Shown here piece by piece: positions 10,275 to 18,521 of a stretch of 64,000 nucleotides of DNA. Within the stretch, counting starts at the first letter, position 1. Every line of letters starts with the position of its first letter. The notes beneath the pieces were generated by a model. That model did no database searches. It was not told the DNA's origin and saw nothing but the letters and a program-made list of their open reading frames with translations. Origin of the DNA: Alphaproteobacteria bacterium (lineage in GTDB: Bacteria; Pseudomonadota; Alphaproteobacteria; JAAEOK01); the NCBI GenBank assembly GCA_024244705.1, contig JAAEOK010000056.1, forward strand, positions 16,161 to 80,160, written 5' to 3'. The translations under genes and the position numbers were made by a program.

Positions 10275-10915
10275 GCAGCCGCGACGGCCAAGCGAAAGCC
10301 CGTGTGCTGGCGCGTCCCCTGCGCTGGTTGCTGCCGTCGCTGGCGGTGATCGTCGTGCTTTGGCTCGGCGGGTTCTACCTGTTCACGAGCAGCCTGCCGA
10401 TGGCGGTCGACGACGAGACGATGCCGGCCGATGCGATCGTCGTGCTCACCGGAGGCAGCGAGCGGCTCACCGAGGGTCTCGATCTCCTGCACCGCGGTCT
10501 TAGCAAGAAACTGCTCGTCTCGGGCGTCTATCGCGGCGTCGAGGTCGCCGAATTGATGCGCATCATGCGCGGTTCGCCGGCTGATTTCGATTGCTGCGTG
10601 GTGCTCGGTTACGATGCCGACAACACCCGAGGCAACGCGATCGAAAGCGCCGCCTGGATGGAAAAGGAAGGGTTCCGCACGCTGCGCCTGGTCACCGCCA
10701 GCTATCACATGCCGCGCAGCCTGTTCGAGTTTCGGCGCGCGCTACCGGAGGCCACCATCATCCCTCATCCGGTCTTCCCCGACCGGGTCAAGCACGACGA
10801 GTGGTGGCGTTGGCCGGGGACGACGATGCTCTATGTCAGGGAGTACAACAAGTACCTGTTGGCCCGGCTGCGGGCGCTGGTCGACGATCTATTGGGCACC
10901 GGAGCGACGGCATGA
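10271..10915 (+). CDS. YdcF family (DUF218) envelope protein
   Basis: A 214-residue protein starting at GTG 10271, which overlaps the preceding stop (GTGA). An N-terminal transmembrane helix (about residues 20-42) is followed by a DUF218 domain with the motifs DAIVVLTGGSERL and TASYHMPRSLFEF. DUF218 proteins such as SanA and ElyC affect envelope integrity and peptidoglycan or enterobacterial common antigen metabolism in E. coli; the exact reaction is not defined. The position between an HAD phosphatase and an acyltransferase, with 4-nt overlaps on both sides, supports an envelope role. Confidence 0.9.
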   Translation: MSSRDGQAKARVLARPLRWLLPSLAVIVVLWLGGFYLFTSSLPMAVDDETMPADAIVVLTGGSERLTEGLDLLHRGLSKKLLVSGVYRGVEVAELMRIMRGSPADFDCCVVLGYDADNTRGNAIESAAWMEKEGFRTLRLVTASYHMPRSLFEFRRALPEATIIPHPVFPDRVKHDEWWRWPGTTMLYVREYNKYLLARLRALVDDLLGTGATA

Positions 10916-11658
10916 CGGCGCTGCGGTCGGCGCTGTTCAACGTGCTGTTCTTCGGCGCGACGGCCGCCGTCTGCATACTCGGCCTGCCTGTCCTTCTGTT
11001 GCCGCAGAATGCCGTCTTGCGCCTCTCCGAGCTGTGGACCAGCACCACGATCAAGCTGTTGGCCATCACCTGCGGTCTAACCTACGAAGTCCGCGGCCGC
11101 GACCGACTGCCACCGTATCCGGTGATCTTCGCGGTCAAGCACCAATCGGCCTGGGAGACCTTGGCCATGCAGGTCATCCTTCGGCGGCCGGTCTATGTGG
11201 TCAAGAAGGAATTGATGGCGATCCCGCTGTTCGGCTGGTATCTGCGCGGAACGGGGCAAATCCCGATCGATCGTCGCGGCGGCGCGGGCGAGATTCGCAT
11301 GATGGTCCTACGCACCAAGGCCGCGCTCGCGGGAGGGCGGCCGATCCTGATTTTCCCCGAAGGCACCCGCGCCGCGCCCGGTGCGACCGGCACCTATAAC
11401 CCGGGCATCGCCGCGCTCTACAAGCAGATCGGCGTCGCGGTCGTCCCGGTGGCGCTCAATTCGGGACTCTATTGGGGCCGGCGTGCCTTCCACAAGCGGC
11501 CTGGCACCATCGTCGTCGAGATCCTGCCGCCGATCCCGCCGGGCCTCGCACCGCGCGCGTTTCTCGCCGAACTGGAATCCCGCATCGAAGGCGCGACCCG
11601 CAAATTGGAGGTCGAGGGTTCGGCCGGCGGCGGCTTTCGCGGCGACCCTGGACGATGA
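10912..11658 (+). CDS. plsC: 1-acyl-sn-glycerol-3-phosphate acyltransferase (PlsC-like)
   Basis: A 248-residue membrane acyltransferase with a hydrophobic N-terminus (residues 8-35). The catalytic block 1 reads KHQSAWE, i.e. HX4E rather than the classical HX4D. Block 2 is present as GQIPIDRRGGAG and block 3 as FPEGTR. The family transfers an acyl chain to lysophosphatidic acid to make phosphatidic acid. Glu in place of the block 1 Asp is something I associate with a subgroup of alphaproteobacterial homologues and is worth noting. It overlaps the YdcF stop by 4 nt and ends the ftsEX-linked operon. Confidence 0.9.
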   Translation: MTALRSALFNVLFFGATAAVCILGLPVLLLPQNAVLRLSELWTSTTIKLLAITCGLTYEVRGRDRLPPYPVIFAVKHQSAWETLAMQVILRRPVYVVKKELMAIPLFGWYLRGTGQIPIDRRGGAGEIRMMVLRTKAALAGGRPILIFPEGTRAAPGATGTYNPGIAALYKQIGVAVVPVALNSGLYWGRRAFHKRPGTIVVEILPPIPPGLAPRAFLAELESRIEGATRKLEVEGSAGGGFRGDPGR

Positions 11659-11703
11659 TCCGCAGCCCGCGTCTAATAGCGAGGAAAAGAAACCCGGGAG
11701 TCG

Positions 11704-11763
11704 TGTGGATAACCTGAAAAATTAATATTTTTCAAAGTAGTATGATAAACAAATTGTGGATAA
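11704..11763. promoter_or_regulatory. Two perfect DnaA boxes flanking an AT-rich stretch
   Basis: The 9-mer tgtggataa, the exact complement of the DnaA box TTATCCACA, occurs at 11704-11712 and again at 11755-11763. Both copies are in the same orientation and 51 bp apart. Between them lies an AT-rich stretch (aaaattaatatttttcaaag and on). The pair lies in the 241-bp gap between plsC and the ribonucleotide reductase gene, whose start is 137 bp further on. In E. coli, DnaA controls nrdAB through such boxes. The same role here is inference. Confidence 0.6.
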
Positions 11764-11796
11764 GTATGCGAACACATCGAGAACATTAGCATTGCG

Positions 11797-11841
11797 CCGG
11801 ACCCTGCGAGCCGGTAAAATACGACCGCCTCAAGGGTCCGG
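11797..11841 (+). promoter_or_regulatory. Perfect 9-bp inverted repeat in the nrdJ leader
   Basis: The arms ccggaccct (11797-11805) and agggtccgg (11833-11841) are perfectly complementary around a 27-nt loop and end 58 nt before the nrdJ start. The element could be a leader hairpin or a protein-binding site. I do not see a B12 box in it, so it is not called a cobalamin riboswitch. Confidence 0.35.
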
Positions 11842-11899
11842 GTTCTTGCCGCTTCGCCGGCCCGCCTGTCGCCGCATTTGACCACATTCGGGAACGATC

Positions 11900-14221
11900 A
11901 TGGTGCAGGTCGCCTCCATCTCCCAACAGATTTGGGACATGAAATACCGCCTCAAGGGGCCCGACGGCGCGCCGACCGACGGCGCCATCGAGGACACCTG
12001 GCACCGGGTCGCGGCCGCCCTCGCCGAACCGGAAACGGACCGGGCGGTATGGACCGAACGCTTCTACGAGACGCTGACCGATTTCAAGTTTTTGCCGGCT
12101 GGGCGCATTCTCGCCGGCGCCGGCACCGGTCGTGACGTCACCCTGTTCAACTGCTTCGTCATGGGCGCCATCCCCGACGACATGGGCGGCATCTTCGAGC
12201 ATTTGAAGCAGGCGGCGCTGACCATGCAGCAGGGCGGCGGCATCGGCTACGACTTCTCGACGCTGCGGCCCAAGGGCGCCCCGGTCAAAGGCGTCGGCGC
12301 CGACGCCTCGGGGCCGCTGACGTTCATGGACGTGTGGGACGCCATGTGCCTGACCATCATGAGCGCCGGCTACCGCCGCGGCGCGATGATGGGCACCATG
12401 CGCTGCGACCATCCGGATATCGAGGCCTTCATCGCGGCCAAACACGAGGCCGGCCGGCTGCGCATGTTCAACCTGTCGGTCCTGGTCACCGATGCCTTCA
12501 TGGCCGCGGTCAAGGAGGACGCGCCGTGGGAGCTGTCGTTCAACGGCACGATCCACAAGAACCTGCCGGCGCGCGAGCTATGGGACAAGATCATGCGGGC
12601 GACCTACGCCTATGCCGAGCCCGGGGTGATCTTCATCGACCGCATCAACCGCCGCAACAACCTCTATTATTGCGAGGAAATCCACGCCACCAATCCATGC
12701 GGCGAGCAGCCGCTGCCGCCTTACGGCGCCTGCCTGCTCGGTTCGATCAATTTGGCGCGCTTGGTGCGCGATCCGTTCACGGCCGATGCCGAGCTTGACT
12801 TGGAAGCGCTCGAAACCCTGGTGCCGGTGGCCGTGCGGATGATGGACAACGTAACCGACATCTCGCAATTTCCGCTGCCGCAGCAGCAGGAAGAGGCGAT
12901 CGCGAAACGACGGATCGGCCTCGGCGTGACCGGGCTCGCCGACGCCCTGATCATGTGCCGGGCCCGCTATGGCAGCCAGGAGGCGGTGCGGCTCACCGAA
13001 ATCTGGATGCGGGCGGTGCGCCGCGCCGCCTATATGGCGTCCGCCGCTTTGGCCGAGGAAAAGGGCGCCTTTCCGCTGTTCGACCGCGACAAATTCCTCG
13101 CCGGCGAAACCGTTGCCGAGCTCGACGAGGACGTCCGCGCGGCGATCTCCCGCCACGGCGTGCGCAATGCCCTGGTCACCTCGGTGGCGCCGACCGGAAC
13201 GATCTCGATCTTCGCCGACAACGTTTCCTCCGGGCTCGAGCCCGCGTTCAGCTTCAAATACACCCGCAACGTGTTGATGCCCGACGGCCAACGCCGCGAG
13301 GAGGAGGTCAGCGACTACGCCTTCCGCCTGTTCCATCGCCTCAACGGCGAGAGCACGCCGCTGCCCGACTACTTCGTCGACGCCCAGCGCCTCGCCCCCG
13401 GCGACCACGTGGTGATGCAGGCCGCGGTCCAGAAGTACGTCGACAGCTCGATCTCGAAGACCATCAACTGCCCGGAGGACATTTCCTTCGACGACTTCAA
13501 GGACGTCTATATCCAGGCCTACGACCTCGGTTGCAAGGGCTGCACCACCTATCGCCCCAACGAAGTCACCGGCGCCGTTCTCGAAGTCGCCAAGACCGTC
13601 GACGAGGACGACGACAGCCAGGCCGCGCTGCCGCTCGAGGTGCCGCCGTCGCGGCCCGCCGACCCGTTCGAGGCCGGCGGTGTTGTCTATATGACGCAGC
13701 CGCTCAGCCGGCCCGAGGAACTGCCCGGCCGGACCTACAAGATCCGCTGGCCGGACACCGACCACGCCATCTACATCACCCTCAACGACGTCATCCAGGA
13801 CGGGCGGCGGCGGCCGTTCGAGATCTTCATCAACTCCAAGAACATGGAGCATTACGCCTGGACGGTGGCGTTGACGCGGATGATCAGCGCCGTGTTCCGC
13901 CGCGGCGGCGACGTCTCGTTCGTGGTCGAGGAGTTGAAGGCGGTGTTCGACCCGCGCGGCGGGCAGTGGATGGGCGGCCATTACGTGCCGTCGCTGCTGG
14001 CCGCCATCGGCGAGGTCATCGAGCGTCACATGCGCGACATCGGATTTCTCGCCGCGACCGACAGCCTGCGCCATCCGGAAGCGGCGGCGGTCAACGACCC
14101 CGACGGCGTCCGCGCCGGCGCCCCGGGCATGCGGTTCTGCCCCAAATGCAATCAGCCGGCGCTGATCCGCCAGGAAAACTGCGACATCTGCACCAGCTGC
14201 ACCTATTCCAAGTGCGCCTGA
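11900..14221 (+). CDS. nrdJ: Adenosylcobalamin-dependent (class II) ribonucleoside-diphosphate reductase
   Basis: A 773-residue class II ribonucleotide reductase, which makes deoxyribonucleotides using a B12 radical and needs no small subunit or oxygen. It has the first redox cysteine in LFNCFVMG, the substrate loop QQGGGIGYDFS, the catalytic NPCGEQPLPPYG motif (near residue 277) and the radical-site region APTGTISIFADN. A TSCPD-type domain follows (about residues 595-720). A C-terminal zinc-ribbon-like tail with five or more cysteines (FCPKCNQPALIR to CTYSKCA) supplies the reducing thiols. It is shorter than the roughly 1200-residue NrdJ of rhizobia. DnaA boxes and a hairpin lie upstream. 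Confidence 0.93.
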   Translation: MVQVASISQQIWDMKYRLKGPDGAPTDGAIEDTWHRVAAALAEPETDRAVWTERFYETLTDFKFLPAGRILAGAGTGRDVTLFNCFVMGAIPDDMGGIFEHLKQAALTMQQGGGIGYDFSTLRPKGAPVKGVGADASGPLTFMDVWDAMCLTIMSAGYRRGAMMGTMRCDHPDIEAFIAAKHEAGRLRMFNLSVLVTDAFMAAVKEDAPWELSFNGTIHKNLPARELWDKIMRATYAYAEPGVIFIDRINRRNNLYYCEEIHATNPCGEQPLPPYGACLLGSINLARLVRDPFTADAELDLEALETLVPVAVRMMDNVTDISQFPLPQQQEEAIAKRRIGLGVTGLADALIMCRARYGSQEAVRLTEIWMRAVRRAAYMASAALAEEKGAFPLFDRDKFLAGETVAELDEDVRAAISRHGVRNALVTSVAPTGTISIFADNVSSGLEPAFSFKYTRNVLMPDGQRREEEVSDYAFRLFHRLNGESTPLPDYFVDAQRLAPGDHVVMQAAVQKYVDSSISKTINCPEDISFDDFKDVYIQAYDLGCKGCTTYRPNEVTGAVLEVAKTVDEDDDSQAALPLEVPPSRPADPFEAGGVVYMTQPLSRPEELPGRTYKIRWPDTDHAIYITLNDVIQDGRRRPFEIFINSKNMEHYAWTVALTRMISAVFRRGGDVSFVVEELKAVFDPRGGQWMGGHYVPSLLAAIGEVIERHMRDIGFLAATDSLRHPEAAAVNDPDGVRAGAPGMRFCPKCNQPALIRQENCDICTSCTYSKCA

Positions 14222-14280
14222 GGCGGTCGTCTCGCATCGCGCCGGCCACTATCCGACATATTCCTCCCACCGCCGCGTGA

Positions 14281-15069
14281 TCAATTCGGTCCGGCGCCGT
14301 GGCGTTGAAAATGCTCCCACTCCCCCGGCCTGTCGTAGCGGAATTCGGCCTGGTCGGCGGGATGGGAATGATAGTGCCCGACGATCGCGTTGCACCGCGC
14401 CAGCCTGACGCCGCGTTTCTCCAACATCGACCACCACACGCCGTCGCCGATCACGCGGATCGGCGTGCCGTCGCCGAAAGTCATCGGGTAGGGTGGGAAG
14501 GAATCGTGCAGCGCCATGCGCCACAGGGTTGCCGGACCGAACGTCTCGCGCCCCGCTCCGCAGCCGAGACGCACCGGTCCATCTTCGGGTCGGGCGGGGT
14601 GTTTCACCGATACGGCAAGGGTGTCGAGGGGCCGGCAGGGGCCGACATCGTCGGTCGTCGCCTGATCGTAGCAGATCCGCCAATCGCCGCCGACCAGGCC
14701 GGTTCGTGGATCGCGCATGAGCCGTTCGAAATCCGCCACCGCGTCTGTGCACAATCGGTCGTCGAGGTTCAGATTCATCACCAGCGGCGTGGTCACCGCG
14801 ACGAGCGCCAGGTTCCACGCCTGGTAGATCGTCAATGGCTCGCCGGTGGCCAGGTAGGGGCGGTCGAAATCCGCCGGCGGCGAAATCCCGCCGTCGAACA
14901 CGTAGATGCTCTCCACCGGCACCGTTTGGGCCTCGAGGTTTCCTCGATGGCCGACGAGCAATTGGCGCCAATCCGGGTCGCCGTGCCACACGGCGCAGAT
15001 GACGGTGGTCTTGGGCCCCGCGTCGGTGAGGCTGCCGCGACCGAAAACGGAGCCGGTTATCGTCACCAT
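14281..15069 (-). CDS. Putative GT-A fold glycosyltransferase
   Basis: A 262-residue cytoplasmic protein that looks like a family 2-type glycosyltransferase. It has an N-terminal beta strand TTVICAVWHGD, the helix and strand QTVPVESIYVFDGG, an acidic motif VMNLNLDDRL where the DXD metal site belongs (near residue 125), and a late GDGVWWSMLEKRGVR helix similar to the ED-type region. There is no signal peptide or membrane helix. No partner glycan genes lie next to it, so donor and acceptor are unknown. It is downstream of, and in the same direction as, the dienelactone hydrolase gene. Confidence 0.6.
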   Translation of the reverse strand: MVTITGSVFGRGSLTDAGPKTTVICAVWHGDPDWRQLLVGHRGNLEAQTVPVESIYVFDGGISPPADFDRPYLATGEPLTIYQAWNLALVAVTTPLVMNLNLDDRLCTDAVADFERLMRDPRTGLVGGDWRICYDQATTDDVGPCRPLDTLAVSVKHPARPEDGPVRLGCGAGRETFGPATLWRMALHDSFPPYPMTFGDGTPIRVIGDGVWWSMLEKRGVRLARCNAIVGHYHSHPADQAEFRYDRPGEWEHFQRHGAGPN

Positions 15070-15105
15070 CGAAGGATACCCGGCGGCCCGCGGCGCGGTC
15101 GCGAT

Positions 15106-15774
15106 TCAGCCAATGTGCTGTTCGAAGAAGGCGAGCGTCCGCTCCAAGGCGAGCGCGGCGGCGGCTTCGTCGTGGCTGCCGCGGCGGTCGCAGTTGAAGC
15201 CGTGGCCGGCATCTTCATAGACATAGATCGTGACATCGAGATGGGCGAGGCGAATTTTTTCGACGTCGCTGAGCGGTATGGCCGCGTCGCGGTCGCCGAA
15301 ATGAAGCATGGTCGGGCATTTCGGATCACGGTCGTTGAGTTCGATGATGTGACCGCCGTAGTAACCGACCGCGGCGGCGAAGCCACCCTCGGTGGCACCG
15401 AGCCAGGCGACCGATCCGCCCCAGCAATAGCCGACGATGCCGACCGGGCCCTCGGGCGATAAGCGATCGCGCGCCGCGGAGATATCGGCCGCAACCGCTT
15501 CCCAGCCGACCTGACCGCGCATCTCGCGTCCTTTCGCGACGCCCTCGGAATCGTAATCCAGTTCGACGCCGCGCTCGAGGCGGTCGAACAGCGCCGGCGC
15601 CAATGCCGCGTATCCGACCGCCGCGAAACGATCGCAGACGTCGCGAATGTGACCGTTGACGCCGAAAATCTCCTGGGCGACTACCAGCCCGCCACGTGCG
15701 GCACCCGCCGGCCGCGCCAGATAGGCCTGTAACCGGTGACCGTCCGCCGCCGTAAGTTCAAGCGCCTCGCCCAT
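15106..15774 (-). CDS. Dienelactone hydrolase family protein
   Basis: A 222-residue alpha/beta hydrolase with the dienelactone hydrolase nucleophile elbow GYCWGG (Cys nucleophile), the acid in HFGDRDAAIP and the histidine in DAGHGFNCD. The N-terminal AADGHRLQAYLARP is typical of the family. The ATG at 15774 is preferred over an in-frame start at 15813 because a GGAG ribosome site lies 8 nt upstream of it and family members begin close to this point. Family enzymes open lactones in chloroaromatic degradation, but many homologues act on unknown esters. Confidence 0.9.
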   Translation of the reverse strand: MGEALELTAADGHRLQAYLARPAGAARGGLVVAQEIFGVNGHIRDVCDRFAAVGYAALAPALFDRLERGVELDYDSEGVAKGREMRGQVGWEAVAADISAARDRLSPEGPVGIVGYCWGGSVAWLGATEGGFAAAVGYYGGHIIELNDRDPKCPTMLHFGDRDAAIPLSDVEKIRLAHLDVTIYVYEDAGHGFNCDRRGSHDEAAAALALERTLAFFEQHIG

Positions 15775-15861
15775 AACGTCGTCTCCAATCACGATGGTCG
15801 AGCGATACCGCATACCATATTCATGCCGCCGATCATCGCCAATGTTGCGGATTGGCGCCGG

Positions 15862-16404
15862 TCAAACGGCGCCGCGCACCGCGGCGACGCGATCGAGGAG
15901 GTCGTGCAAGGGGCCGTCATTGATGCCCAGTTCGTCGAGATGGCGGACCGTGTTTTCGAGATACTCCGCACAGGCGCCGCGCTCGCCATGGCCCTGCACG
16001 ACCATCTGCACGAGCTCGTCGACAGGTAGGCCGCCGGCATAGCGTTCGTGTTTCGGGTCGGCGGTATAGGTATGGGCAACGACGCGCCGGCCGTCGTCGA
16101 GCACCACCGGCAGCGCCTTCGGAATATAGATGTAATGGACCATCTCGCGGTCATGGAGATAGGCCAAGGTTGCGTCGCGGCGCTCGGCGGCGACCCGATA
16201 GGCGATACCGCGGCACGAGCCGCCGCGATCGAGACCGAGCACGAGGCCGGGTTTTTCGGGGGTGCCCCGGTAGCGGTAAGAGGTCAGGCAGAATGCCCGG
16301 TGATAACCGCGCAGCAGCGCCGGCGCCCGTTCGCAATGGTCGAAGCCGGGATGCCACATCAGCGACCCGTAGCCGAACACCCAGATATCCTCGGACTGAA
16401 ACAT
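15862..16404 (-). CDS. chaC: Gamma-glutamylcyclotransferase (ChaC-type)
   Basis: A 180-residue ChaC-family protein that degrades glutathione to 5-oxoproline and Cys-Gly in the cytoplasm. The substrate-binding motif YGSLMW is intact near the N-terminus (VFGYGSLMWHPGFD). The catalytic glutamate region follows in the part around YLHDREMVHYIYIPK, and the family arginine-rich segment SYRYRGTPEKPGLVLGL is present. It is divergent from the DUF2125 gene across 130 bp. Confidence 0.93.
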   Translation of the reverse strand: MFQSEDIWVFGYGSLMWHPGFDHCERAPALLRGYHRAFCLTSYRYRGTPEKPGLVLGLDRGGSCRGIAYRVAAERRDATLAYLHDREMVHYIYIPKALPVVLDDGRRVVAHTYTADPKHERYAGGLPVDELVQMVVQGHGERGACAEYLENTVRHLDELGINDGPLHDLLDRVAAVRGAV

Positions 16405-16534
16405 GGCTGCTGTATACGATCACCGGCCGCCGCCGTAAACATGCCGCCACCGCCGGACAGATTCCGGCGGCGATGGCCGCGTGCCCATGAATTGCTCGTT
16501 CCGCCGCGCTTCGTTCTGATTTAAACACTCGGCC

Positions 16535-17563
16535 ATGTCCGCGCGCCGCGCCATGCCCCTGACCGTCCTCGCCGTGATCGCCTTTGCCGGCGCCTATGCC
16601 GGCTATTGGTATTACGCCAAGGGCGCGTTGCACGACGGCGTCGATTTATGGATCGCCCAGCGCCGCGCCGAAGGCATCGACGTGCGCGTCGGCGCGCTGT
16701 CGATCACCGGCTTCCCGTTCGCCCTCGACGCCGAGGCCCGGGACGTCGTCGCCGCGCAGGCGGGCGGACGGGTTGCGTGGGAAGGCCGCGTTCCCATTCT
16801 GCATATGGTTGGCGCACCGTGGGACTTCCGCCGTCTCGCCTTCGCGACCGGTGGTCCGGCCGAGTTGATCGTCGTCAACATCGTCACCGGGCAGCGCGCC
16901 GCGATCACGGCCGCTCGCGGCGAGGGCAGCGCGGCTTTCGAAGCGAGCGGCCGGCTCCGTTTCCGCGAGCTCCGCCTGTACAAGATCGGGGCCGAAGGCA
17001 GCGAGCCCTTTCTGCCGATGACGGCGGCGGTCGCGGATTTCGGCGTCAATCAACGGGAACCGGACGCGGTCGAGGTGTCGCTACGCGCCGTCGACATGAC
17101 GATGCCGCCTTTGCCCGGTCCCCAACTCGGCCAAAGTCTGCAGACTCTGGCGGCAACAATCGTCTGGCAGGGAGCCATCCCATCGCTGCCGACCCAGTCC
17201 GCGCTGGCCGCATGGCGGGCGAACGGCGGCAGGGTCGATATTCGATTTCTCGAAGCGGTATGGGGACCGCTGGGTTTCACCGCCAGCGGCGAGGCGCGCC
17301 TCGATGCCGACTTGCAGCCGACCGGCACCCTTTCGACGACGACGCAAGGTTACCGCGAAGCGGTGAACGCGATCGAAGCCGCCGGCCAGATGTCGCCACG
17401 GCAGGCGGCGCAGACCCGTCTCATGCTCGACCTCATGGCGACGCGGCCGGGGAATGGCGGGCCGCCGCAACTCGACGTCGACCTCAACCTTGTCGATCGC
17501 CGGCTGTCGGCGGGCGCGCTGCCGTTGGCGGTGCTGCCGCGCATCGACTGGCCGTTGAGGTAG
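16535..17563 (+). CDS. DUF2125 domain-containing envelope protein
   Basis: A 342-residue protein of the DUF2125 family, common in alphaproteobacteria. One N-terminal transmembrane helix (about residues 7-27) ends in the family-typical YAGYWYYAKG, followed by a large presumably periplasmic beta-rich domain containing RVGALSITGFPFALD. The repeated beta-strand pattern resembles AsmA-like lipid-handling proteins, but no function is established. It is convergent with the prephenate dehydrogenase gene (25 bp between stops). Confidence 0.85.
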   Translation: MSARRAMPLTVLAVIAFAGAYAGYWYYAKGALHDGVDLWIAQRRAEGIDVRVGALSITGFPFALDAEARDVVAAQAGGRVAWEGRVPILHMVGAPWDFRRLAFATGGPAELIVVNIVTGQRAAITAARGEGSAAFEASGRLRFRELRLYKIGAEGSEPFLPMTAAVADFGVNQREPDAVEVSLRAVDMTMPPLPGPQLGQSLQTLAATIVWQGAIPSLPTQSALAAWRANGGRVDIRFLEAVWGPLGFTASGEARLDADLQPTGTLSTTTQGYREAVNAIEAAGQMSPRQAAQTRLMLDLMATRPGNGGPPQLDVDLNLVDRRLSAGALPLAVLPRIDWPLR

Positions 17564-17588
17564 GGCGCGACGGCGACGGCCAGTGCGG

Positions 17589-18518
17589 TCAGTCTCGGTC
17601 GCCCGTCGGATGCGGAGGCTCGACCTCGTCATAGGCTTGCTTGGCGTCGATCACCGAACGGCGGATATCGCGCGTGCGTTCGAACAGTTGTTCCAGCTTG
17701 TCGCCCTCGCCCCAGCGGATCGCCCGCTGGAGCGCCGATAAATCCTCCGAGAAACGGCCCAGCACTTCGAGGACGGCGTCGCGGTTGTTGAGAAATACGT
17801 CGCGCCACATGATCGGATCGGAGGCCGCGATGCGGGTAAAATCGCGGAAGCCGCCGGCCGAGAATTTCGCCACCTCGGCGCGCAACTGGCCCTCGATGTC
17901 GGTTGCCGTGCCGACGATGGTATAGGCGATGAGGTGGGGCAAATGCGAGGTTATGGCGAGAACCAGATCGTGATGCTCGGCATCCATGGTTTCGACATCC
18001 ATGCCGCAGCGCCGCCACATCTCCGCCAGCCGGTCCAAGGCTGCCGCGTCCACCCCGGGCGGCGGCGTCAGCACGCAATAGCGGCCGTGAAACAATTCGG
18101 CGAAACCGGCCTCGGGACCGGAATGCTCGGTCCCGGCCACCGGGTGGCCGGGTATAAAATGGACCCCCTGTGGAATCCGCGGCCCGACGTCTTCGATGAC
18201 GCAGCGCTTGGCCGAGCCGACATCGGTGACCGTGGCGCCGGGTTTCAATGCGGGAGCGATTGCGGTCGCCAGATCCCGGTAGGTGCCGAGCGGCGTACAC
18301 AACACGACCAGGTCGGCATCGGCGGCGGCCGCCGCCGGGTCCTGGCTCGTGGTGTCACAGAGTCCGAGACGCCGAGCGGTTTCCAACGTCGCTGCGGTGC
18401 GCGCGCAGCCGACGATGTGACCGGCGAGGTCTTCGACACGCAGTGCCCGTGCCAGCGACGAGCCGATGAGACCGATGCCGATGAGCGCCACCCGCTCGTA
18501 GAGAATTCCCGCGGCCAT
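17589..18518 (-). CDS. tyrC: Prephenate/arogenate dehydrogenase
   Basis: A 309-residue NAD(P)-dependent enzyme of tyrosine synthesis. It has an N-terminal Rossmann motif GIGLIGSSLA, VVLCTPLGTY, the conserved GHPVAGTEHSGP substrate loop with its histidine, and the helical dimerisation domain SHLPHLIAY with SAGGFRDFTRIAASDP. No chorismate mutase or ACT domain is attached; the mutase is encoded two genes upstream in the same operon. The start lies 3 nt after the aminotransferase stop. The symbol tyrC follows the stand-alone enzyme usage; tyrA is the alternative. Confidence 0.93.
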   Translation of the reverse strand: MAAGILYERVALIGIGLIGSSLARALRVEDLAGHIVGCARTAATLETARRLGLCDTTSQDPAAAAADADLVVLCTPLGTYRDLATAIAPALKPGATVTDVGSAKRCVIEDVGPRIPQGVHFIPGHPVAGTEHSGPEAGFAELFHGRYCVLTPPPGVDAAALDRLAEMWRRCGMDVETMDAEHHDLVLAITSHLPHLIAYTIVGTATDIEGQLRAEVAKFSAGGFRDFTRIAASDPIMWRDVFLNNRDAVLEVLGRFSEDLSALQRAIRWGEGDKLEQLFERTRDIRRSVIDAKQAYDEVEPPHPTGDRD

Positions 18519-18521
18519 CTC

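Noticed and set aside
11704..11763. Chromosomal replication origin
   Set aside because: Only two DnaA boxes, and none of the usual oriC neighbours (dnaA, gidA, parAB, hemE) in the window. Regulation of nrdJ is the simpler reading.
11659..11899. Cobalamin riboswitch before the B12-dependent reductase
   Set aside because: No B12 box or matching multi-stem pattern is visible in the 241 bp; only a simple 9-bp hairpin is present.
14299..15462. Plus-strand open frame across the glycosyltransferase and dienelactone hydrolase genes
   Set aside because: The minus-strand genes have clear family motifs and ribosome sites; the plus frame is a codon-bias shadow.
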